Source: Phycisphaerales bacterium
GTDB taxonomy: Bacteria > Planctomycetota > Phycisphaerae > Phycisphaerales > UBA1924
Direction of reading: 5' to 3'
Length of the DNA: 64,000 nucleotides
NCBI GenBank assembly: GCA_020847535.1
Contig: JADLBU010000016.1
Span: 62,001 to 126,000 of the forward strand
Part shown: positions 59,205 through 64,000 of the stretch, piece after piece
Layout: the number at the start of each line of letters is the position of its first letter
Numbering within the stretch: position 1 is the first letter of the stretch
Program-made: the position numbers and the translations under genes
The notes under the pieces: model-generated
The model's input: the letters and a program-made list of their open reading frames with translations, nothing else
What the model was told of the DNA's origin: nothing
Database searches by the model: none

Positions 59205-59238
59205 AAGAGACGGTCATACCTTGTTGAATCCGCGTCTT

Positions 59239-59318
59239 GGCCCGGAGGGCCGGCGATCGTTTCCAGGGGCTTCAGCCCCTGGAAACAAGCCTCAAAGACA
59301 CGGCCGCCCGGAGGGCGG
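59239..59318. repeat. Palindrome cluster (GGCCCGGAGGGCC, CCAGGGGCTTCAGCCCCTGG, CCGCCCGGAGGGCGG)
   Basis: GGCCCGGAGGGCC lies at 59239-59251. A 12-bp-arm palindrome, TTTCCAGGGGCT facing AGCCCCTGGAAA, is at 59260-59285. CCGCCCGGAGGGCGG is at 59304-59318. All lie in a convergent gap. Confidence 0.85.
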
Positions 59319-59349
59319 ACGAAAAAGACAGCGACCGCTCTGCTCCCAC

Positions 59350-59363
59350 GTTCTGAAACAGTC
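59350..59363 (-). repeat. Third copy of the GACTGTTTCAGAAC terminus
   Basis: GTTCTGAAACAGTC, a perfect inverse of 59118-59131, 145 bases beyond the first nested element. It closes the repeat mosaic. Confidence 0.75.
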
Positions 59364-59394
59364 GTCCGCCAGCCACTGAGCGGACCGATCAATG

Positions 59395-59425
59395 AAAAAA
59401 CCCTGCGGGGACTTCCCCCGCAGGG
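59395..59425 (-). terminator. Rho-independent terminator of the beta-helix gene
   Basis: On the minus strand CCCTGCGGGG pairs with CCCCGCAGGG over a 5-base loop, followed by six T residues. It starts 26 bases after the gene's stop. Confidence 0.92.
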
Positions 59426-59450
59426 CGTGCGATACACCCCTTCGCCCGGC

Positions 59451-60932
59451 TCAATACTCGAAGTTCGCGTACGAGTTGCTTGTCGTGATGTCCGCCCCCG
59501 CCACACTGAAGATCGTCCCCTTGGTGTTCCCGGCGATGATGTTGAAGTTCGCCACCGAGTTCGTCGTGCATGTGTTGCGGATCACCAGGTTCGCCGAGTC
59601 CAGCACCGCGATCCCGTAGTCGTTGTCGGAGCAGTTGTTCTCCTCGATCCGGTTGTCGCTGTTGAACAGCGGGAATCCCGCATCCACGATGTTGATCCCC
59701 GCCCCGTTCCCGACCGCCGAGCCGTTGCTGTCGCACGTGTTCCCGCGCACGATGCAGTCGTCGTACACCTGGATCCCGTGCGTCGTGTTCGCCCCCGATG
59801 TGCAGTGGATGATCGACACCGACTGCCCGCCCATGATCCCGATCCCGGTATTGCTCTTGGCGGCGCACTCCGCGATCACCCCGCGATCGCTCATGTACAT
59901 CCCGTTGTTGCCGTTCAGTTCCACCATGCACCCGCGGATTGTGCCCCCCGCCGTGTAGATCCCGTAACCCGTGCTCGAGGTCACGATGCAGTCGGTGATG
60001 TTCGCCGTCGTCACCGTGCCCGCCGAGTAGAGCCTCGCGAAGATCCCGTGGTTCGAGGTCGTCGTCCCGTTCCCGTTCAAGGCGCACCGTGACACGTTCC
60101 CGCCCTTGCCCACCATGATCCCGCCCCCGTGGTTGTTATCCACGTGGCAGTTGTCCACCGATCCCCCATCCCCCACGACGATCCCATGCCCGTTGTTCAG
60201 CGTCGTCGTACACCCCGTCACCCGGCCGCCCAGCGGCACAACGATCCCGCTGCCCGCGTTCGATCCCGCCTCGCAGTTCACAAACGCCGAATCGCTCCCA
60301 GCCGCGAACCCGTGCCCCCCGTTCAGGCTCCCGAAGCAGTAGTAGAACTCCACGTGGTTGCTCGTCTGGCACCCATCCAGCCCGTTGGAATAGAAGTAGC
60401 ATCGCGTGAACACCGTCCCGCTGTTCACCGTGATCCCCGTCCCCGAGTTGCCCGCGAACTTGACCTCCTCCACGATCCACGCCCCCGCGTTGTTCGCCGT
60501 CACCCCGTGCGAACCCCACCCCGTGATCAACCCGTTCTTCAGCGTGATGTACCCCGCCGAGGTCGGGCTCCCCGGCCCCGTCCCGTTCCCATCGATCCCC
60601 GTCGTCGATCCCGCCGAGCCCCGGATCTGGAACCCCTTCATGTCCAGCGTCACGTGCGAAGCCTCGATCTCGATCCCGCTCTTCCCGCTCGCCCCCACCA
60701 CATCCCCCGTCAGGTAATACCGCCCCGGCGCTGTGATCTTGAACACGCTGTCCCCATCACCGGGCGTGTTCACAAGATTCACCGGCTTGCCCGGCTCGAT
60801 CTCGTTGAGCGTCTTGTACGTCGGCGCCACCGGCCCCGCCGGCGGATCCAAGGGCCCCGCGTGAGAGATCACCACCGCCGCCAGCACCGACCCGGCGATC
60901 GCACACGCCACGGGAACAATCTGCTTGGACAT
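59451..60932 (-). CDS. Secreted parallel beta-helix protein
   Basis: 493 residues from the ATG at 60932, with AAGGAGA upstream. A signal peptide ends near SHAGP (about residue 26). The body is a run of short beta-helix turns (GITVNSGTVFTRCYFYSNG, GGSVDNCHVDNNHGGGIMV, GYGIYTAGGTIRGCMVELNG), as in pectate-lyase-like or NosD-type right-handed beta helices. No catalytic signature is visible. It may be a polysaccharide-binding or surface protein. It ends at a strong terminator. Confidence 0.8.
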   Translation of the reverse strand: MSKQIVPVACAIAGSVLAAVVISHAGPLDPPAGPVAPTYKTLNEIEPGKPVNLVNTPGDGDSVFKITAPGRYYLTGDVVGASGKSGIEIEASHVTLDMKGFQIRGSAGSTTGIDGNGTGPGSPTSAGYITLKNGLITGWGSHGVTANNAGAWIVEEVKFAGNSGTGITVNSGTVFTRCYFYSNGLDGCQTSNHVEFYYCFGSLNGGHGFAAGSDSAFVNCEAGSNAGSGIVVPLGGRVTGCTTTLNNGHGIVVGDGGSVDNCHVDNNHGGGIMVGKGGNVSRCALNGNGTTTSNHGIFARLYSAGTVTTANITDCIVTSSTGYGIYTAGGTIRGCMVELNGNNGMYMSDRGVIAECAAKSNTGIGIMGGQSVSIIHCTSGANTTHGIQVYDDCIVRGNTCDSNGSAVGNGAGINIVDAGFPLFNSDNRIEENNCSDNDYGIAVLDSANLVIRNTCTTNSVANFNIIAGNTKGTIFSVAGADITTSNSYANFEY

Positions 60933-61273
60933 CGCTGAGTCTCCTTGGTGGTCCCGGCCTCGAATGGGCCGAGGTTTCCCTCCCACCCCCGAAAGCGGAG
61001 TCTGAGAACCAGACGGAAAGAGATTTCGCGGCCACATGCCGCCGTGATCCCGCATTGCGGTCAGGTGGATGCAAATCACAACTCCGAACCACTCGCCGTC
61101 AGGCAGGCGTTCGCAACGCAGCATCTGCGCCCACGCGACCATGTGACGCGGACCAACGCCTAACACATGAGGGGGCCATTCCCTACCCACGTATCCACTC
61201 GCCGGCCCCGTCATCCAACTGAGCATTGCCATGCCCCACAACCGCAAGACAAACGGGGCAAAGGAGTCCGCAA
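60933..61273. other. Divergent intergenic region before the pirin gene
   Basis: About 340 bases. The AAGGAG at 61261-61266 serves the pirin GTG at 61274. No RNA gene or strong palindrome was seen; promoters for both flanking genes should be here but are not clear. Confidence 0.45.
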
Positions 61274-61990
61274 GTGCTCACCATCCGCAAAGCAACAGAT
61301 CGCGGCCGCACCAACATCGGCTGGCTCGACAGCTGGCACACCTTCTCCTTCGGCGAGTACCACAATCCCAACCACATGGCCTTCCGCGAGCTCCGCGTCA
61401 TCAACGACGATATCGTCGCCCCCGGCCAGGGCTTCGGCCTCCATCCCCACCGCGACATGGAGATCATCACCGTCGTCCTCGATGGTGTCCTCCATCACCG
61501 CGACAGCCTCGGCTCGCAGGGTGAAATCCGCTCCGGCGAGGTCCAGGTCATGACCGCCGGCAGCGGCATCCGCCACAGCGAGTTCAACGGCTCCCCCGAC
61601 AAGCCCGTCCACCTCCTCCAGATCTGGATCATGCCCGAAGCCCGCAGCCTCCCGCCCGCCTATGCGCAGAAAGCCTTCACACCCCAATCCCGCAAGAACA
61701 AGCTCGCCACCGTCGCCAGCCGCGCCGGCCAAGCGGGTTCCTCCGGCCCCGGCCCCCTGAAGATCAACCAGGATGTCGATGTGATGGTGGGGGACCTGGA
61801 TGCCGGCGCCACCGTTCGTCACACCCTCCGCCCCGGCCGAGCCGCCTGGATCCAGATCGCCACCGGCTCGGCGGTCATCAACGGAACCATCCTCAACGCC
61901 GGCGATGCCGCCGCGATCGAGGATGAGGCGAGCATCCAGATCGAAGGCAAGGCGCCGGCCTCGACCGTGCTGGTCTTCGACCTGAACTGA
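61274..61990 (+). CDS. Pirin family protein
   Basis: 238 residues starting at GTG 61274, with AAGGAG at 8 bases; an ATG-type start at 61226 is less well placed. The N-terminal cupin has [19 protein letters not shown], then the metal ligands in [17 protein letters not shown] and [10 protein letters not shown]. The C-terminal cupin is weaker. Pirins are iron-binding cupins; the YhhW group degrades quercetin in vitro. The role here is unknown. It converges with the deoxyhypusine synthase-like gene. Confidence 0.88.
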   Translation: MLTIRKATDRGRTNIGWLDSWHTFSFGEYHNPNHMAFRELRVINDDIVAPGQGFGLHPHRDMEIITVVLDGVLHHRDSLGSQGEIRSGEVQVMTAGSGIRHSEFNGSPDKPVHLLQIWIMPEARSLPPAYAQKAFTPQSRKNKLATVASRAGQAGSSGPGPLKINQDVDVMVGDLDAGATVRHTLRPGRAAWIQIATGSAVINGTILNAGDAAAIEDEASIQIEGKAPASTVLVFDLN

Positions 61991-62066
61991 TCCCGGTCAT
62001 CACCCTGACCGATTGCCGCGACGATCGAGCGGTCACGGCCTGCGCATTGCAAGACGGCATCTATTG

Positions 62067-62237
62067 TCGGCCCGGGATACATGTCCCGGGCCGATTGCAT
62101 TTCAGGCTGCTTCAGCGGCCTTGCCCGCTTGTACGCCACCGCTTCAGCGGTGGTCACACTCCGCACACTGCTCTCGAGTACCTTCGCTTCTCATCTCAGT
62201 CCGTTGCAACGGACTTCCTCTGATAACGGCTTCAGCC
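62067..62237. repeat. Palindrome mosaic in the convergent gap
   Basis: Four elements lie within 171 bases. 62067-62094 has TCGGCCCGGGA facing TCCCGGGCCGA. 62136-62153 has CCACCGCT, TC, AGCGGTGG. 62198-62215 is the perfect palindrome AGTCCGTTGCAACGGACT. 62228-62237 is GGCTTCAGCC. The GCTTCAGC core also occurs at 59269-59276. Confidence 0.85.
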
Positions 62238-62258
62238 ACAACAAACATCGCGAACGCC

Positions 62259-62293
62259 AAAAACAACGAACCCCGAACTCTCGTCCGGGGCTC
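62259..62293 (-). terminator. Probable terminator of the deoxyhypusine-synthase-like gene
   Basis: On the minus strand GAGCCCCGGAC faces GTTCGGGGTTC (62268-62293), 11 pairs with two G-U, then GTTG and five T residues. It is 28 bases past the stop. Confidence 0.65.
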
Positions 62294-62320
62294 GAAAAAA
62301 TCAGACCTCTCGGCTTCGCC

Positions 62321-63454
62321 TTACCGGCTCGCTGCCTTCTTCTTCCCGCTCGCGGAGTCCTTGAAACTCGGCACCCCCGCCCCCTTCTCAAACATATCCG
62401 CGAACTTGAACCCCTTGCGGCCCTTCCAGGCCTTCCGGTGATACGCATCGCTCGCCAGGATCGGCAAGAGCGAAGAGATCTCCCCGAACACCATCTGCTC
62501 GTTCACCACATCCACCTTGCCCCACGAGCACGCCTCGCGCAGCGTCGAGCCCGACAACGCCCCATCGCGAGAATCGGCGACCGTCAACTGCACCGCGTAC
62601 TTGTGCATCGTGACATCCCCGCGCGCCTTCCCGCCCCGGCGCTCCACCAAGAGCTCCGCCGCGACCACGATGTCCTGCGCGAAGTTCTTCGGCACACCGC
62701 CGCCCAGCATGAGCAGCCCCGTGTCCGCCGACTGGAACTTGATCTCCGTCAGTTCACGGAAATCCGCCCCTGAGTCGAACGCGACGAACGGCTTGCCCTC
62801 TTCCTGCTTCTCGACCTGATGCAGCACGATGCCGAACCCGGCCGAGCAGTCGCTGAACGCCGGGCAGAAGATCGGCACGCGCTTCTGGTGGCAGGCCTTC
62901 ACCAGCGAATCGTTCTTGGGATGGTTCTTGACCAGGTACGCCCCCATCGCATCGATGAACTCGCGCGATGAGTATGCCCCGGGCGCGAACGCATCGAAGA
63001 CCTTCTTGGTGGCATCATCGCACGCCCGCAGGTCATCCTCATCGATGTACGTGTCGTAGATCCGGTCGATCATCATGTTCCGCAGCGTCATGTCATCGAC
63101 CGGCGGCGCTTCCGGCGAACCCGGCGCGATGTAGTGCTGGAAACCCAGCCCCTCGAAGAAGTCCTGATCGACGATGTTCGCCCCCGTCGACACGATCGCA
63201 TCGACCATGTTGTTCTCGACCAGCGTGATCAGCGTCTTCTTGAGCCCCGCCGAGATCAAAGACCCCGCCAGCGTCACGATCACCGCGCAACCCTTGTCCG
63301 CGAGCATCATCGAGAAAATGTCCGCCGCCTTCGCCAGGGTCCGGCTCGAATACGCCATCTCCCGGTACGAATCGATGATCCCGCGCGTGTCGAACTTCGT
63401 GATGTCGATGTGCTGAATCGGGTTCTTGAGCAATTCCTGCTTGGTCCACTTCAT
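62321..63454 (-). CDS. Deoxyhypusine-synthase family protein
   Basis: 377 residues from the ATG at 63454, with GGAGA upstream. The NAD-binding and active-site segments are FSMMLADKGCAVIVTLAGSLISAGL, DAIVSTGANIVDQDFFEGLG, CPAFSDCSAGFGI, LGGGVPKNFAQD and the end STLREACSWGKVD, with Lys313 at the place of the human catalytic Lys329 in SWGK. In eukaryotes the enzyme modifies eIF5A. Bacteria have no eIF5A; related bacterial enzymes are known to make homospermidine or other polyamines, and this one may do so. No polyamine gene lies nearby except possibly the PLP decarboxylase far upstream. A hairpin repeat fills its leader. Confidence 0.9.
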   Translation of the reverse strand: MKWTKQELLKNPIQHIDITKFDTRGIIDSYREMAYSSRTLAKAADIFSMMLADKGCAVIVTLAGSLISAGLKKTLITLVENNMVDAIVSTGANIVDQDFFEGLGFQHYIAPGSPEAPPVDDMTLRNMMIDRIYDTYIDEDDLRACDDATKKVFDAFAPGAYSSREFIDAMGAYLVKNHPKNDSLVKACHQKRVPIFCPAFSDCSAGFGIVLHQVEKQEEGKPFVAFDSGADFRELTEIKFQSADTGLLMLGGGVPKNFAQDIVVAAELLVERRGGKARGDVTMHKYAVQLTVADSRDGALSGSTLREACSWGKVDVVNEQMVFGEISSLLPILASDAYHRKAWKGRKGFKFADMFEKGAGVPSFKDSASGKKKAASR

Positions 63455-63467
63455 GGCGAGTTCTCCA

Positions 63468-63551
63468 GGCATGAGGCATCGGGCATCAGGCATCAGAAAG
63501 ATCCGGCTACGGATGTCTTTCACCAATGCCCACTGCCCGATGCCCAATGCC
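63468..63551. repeat. GATGCCC/AGTGCCC heptamer inverted repeat in the leader of the synthase gene
   Basis: On the plus strand GGCATGAGGCATCGGGC continues to 63496. It faces CAATGCCCACTGCCCGATG (63524-63551), making an imperfect 28-bp stem. Inside it AAAGATCCG (63497 onward) faces CGGATGTCTTT. It is 14 bases upstream of the start codon, so it would be part of the 5' leader. Confidence 0.7.
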
Positions 63552-63677
63552 TTCTTCTTCTGGCCAAGCCCCCCTGGCCCGTGTGCGTATTCCTTGGCGG
63601 CTCGCGGGGGTGACGCAAGCCGACAGGATCATACGCACACACGCTCCCCATGTTCATCGCCCGCCGGCGATCTTCCC

Positions 63678-63914
63678 CTACTTCCACACCCGCATCGACG
63701 ATCCGCCCCTGGTCTCATCCAGGGTCGCCGGCCGCACATTCCGCTCCTCATACACCGGACCTGTCGATTCGCTCGCGCACCCGCCGATGAGCGACACAAG
63801 CCCAATCCCCCCCGCAAGCCCGGCAGCCGATCCCAGCCGCTTGACCCAGCGCACGCCGGAACTCCCGCTCGCTGCGAATCGTTCCAAATCACCGCGATGA
63901 TGAACCGTTCTCAT
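63678..63914 (-). CDS. Small putative lipoprotein
   Basis: 78 residues from the ATG at 63914. A long N-terminal segment with basic residues leads into GLAGGIGLVSLIGGC, a lipobox with Cys46. The mature part is only about 33 residues (ASESTGPVYEERNV and on). Function unknown. Its start overlaps the end of the frame at the right window edge. Confidence 0.55.
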   Translation of the reverse strand: MRTVHHRGDLERFAASGSSGVRWVKRLGSAAGLAGGIGLVSLIGGCASESTGPVYEERNVRPATLDETRGGSSMRVWK

Positions 63915-63999
63915 CCGAAACCTCCGTTCCAGTTTCCTTCGCCCGCTCAAGATCCCGCGCCCGCTCCAGCGCCTCACGCTCCGAATCCGCCGGCGGTTG
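63889..63999 (-). CDS. C-terminal end of a gene cut by the window edge
   Basis: An open frame of 36 residues running in from the right edge, ending at TGA (63889-63891). It reads PPADSEREALERARDLERA, then KETGTEVSDENGSSSR, a plausible charged helical tail. It overlaps the lipoprotein gene by 26 bases. Too short to identify. Confidence 0.35.
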   Translation of the reverse strand, partial: QPPADSEREALERARDLERAKETGTEVSDENGSSSR

Positions 64000-64000
64000 C

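Noticed and set aside
59115-59363. CRISPR array
   Set aside because: The repeats are palindromes of several different families at irregular spacing; there is no regular repeat-spacer pattern and no cas gene.
1-64000. tRNA or rRNA genes
   Set aside because: No TpsiC-loop (GGTTCGAATCC-like) with matching cloverleaf arms and no conserved rRNA segment was found on either strand by reading.

Overview
This 64 kb window is GC-rich, densely coding bacterial chromosome. It fits the phylum Planctomycetota, most likely class Phycisphaerae. The signs are two secreted proteins ending in the paired-cysteine GC-type dockerin, a PEP-CTERM-like C-terminus, a HAF-repeat protein, a bacterial deoxyhypusine-synthase homologue, degenerate type II secretion and pilus parts, and a planctomycete-style REP-associated transposase. 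No rRNA, tRNA, CRISPR array or prophage was recognised.

Layout. 1-2 kb: end of a secretin gene plus a lipoprotein. 2.1-6.0 kb: the phosphate transporter pstSCAB, with a strong stem-loop after pstS. 6.2-10.4 kb: sucA-sucB, ending in a 17-bp bidirectional hairpin. 10.5-15.6 kb (minus): pilT, a membrane-anchored GspE-like protein with a ruined Walker A, and a CvpA-type protein. 15.9-25.7 kb: mixed housekeeping genes (acetyltransferase, esterase, purM, DUF4062, methyltransferase, DNA polymerase IV, P-loop ATPase, adenylate kinase, a second CvpA-like protein). 25.7-27.4 kb (minus): acpP-fabF. 27.8-32.2 kb: small genes, two transposase relics, and a REP transposase flanked by inverted copies of a 25-bp repeat. 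32.2-39.6 kb (minus): methylmalonyl-CoA mutase, a PLP decarboxylase and three secreted proteins. 40-43.7 kb: plsY, a small ORF, panB and htrA. 43.9-54.4 kb: coiled-coil membrane protein, aldose epimerase, duplicated DUF1801 genes, a BNR-propeller lipoprotein and a methyltransferase. 54.5-57 kb (minus): TPP riboswitch-thiC-hicA-hicB. 57-64 kb: small enzymes, a beta-helix protein, pirin, a deoxyhypusine-synthase homologue and a lipoprotein.

The most interesting signal is the repeat ecology, not any one gene. At least three kinds of short dispersed repeat occur: palindromic REP-like elements (core ACAGGCATCCTGCCTGT, four copies); the inverted 25-bp repeats around the transposase; and tandem heptamers of the TTTGCCC / AGTGCCC / GATGCCC type at gene boundaries. 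The first and third kinds also lie in frame inside enzymes. The decarboxylase carries one of each, and methylmalonyl-CoA mutase and purM carry heptamer tracts that encode Lys/Gly/Gln-rich loops. Two convergent intergenic regions (59.1-59.4 and 62.07-62.24 kb) are mosaics of several palindromes. All functional assignments are read from sequence motifs; no database search was run.
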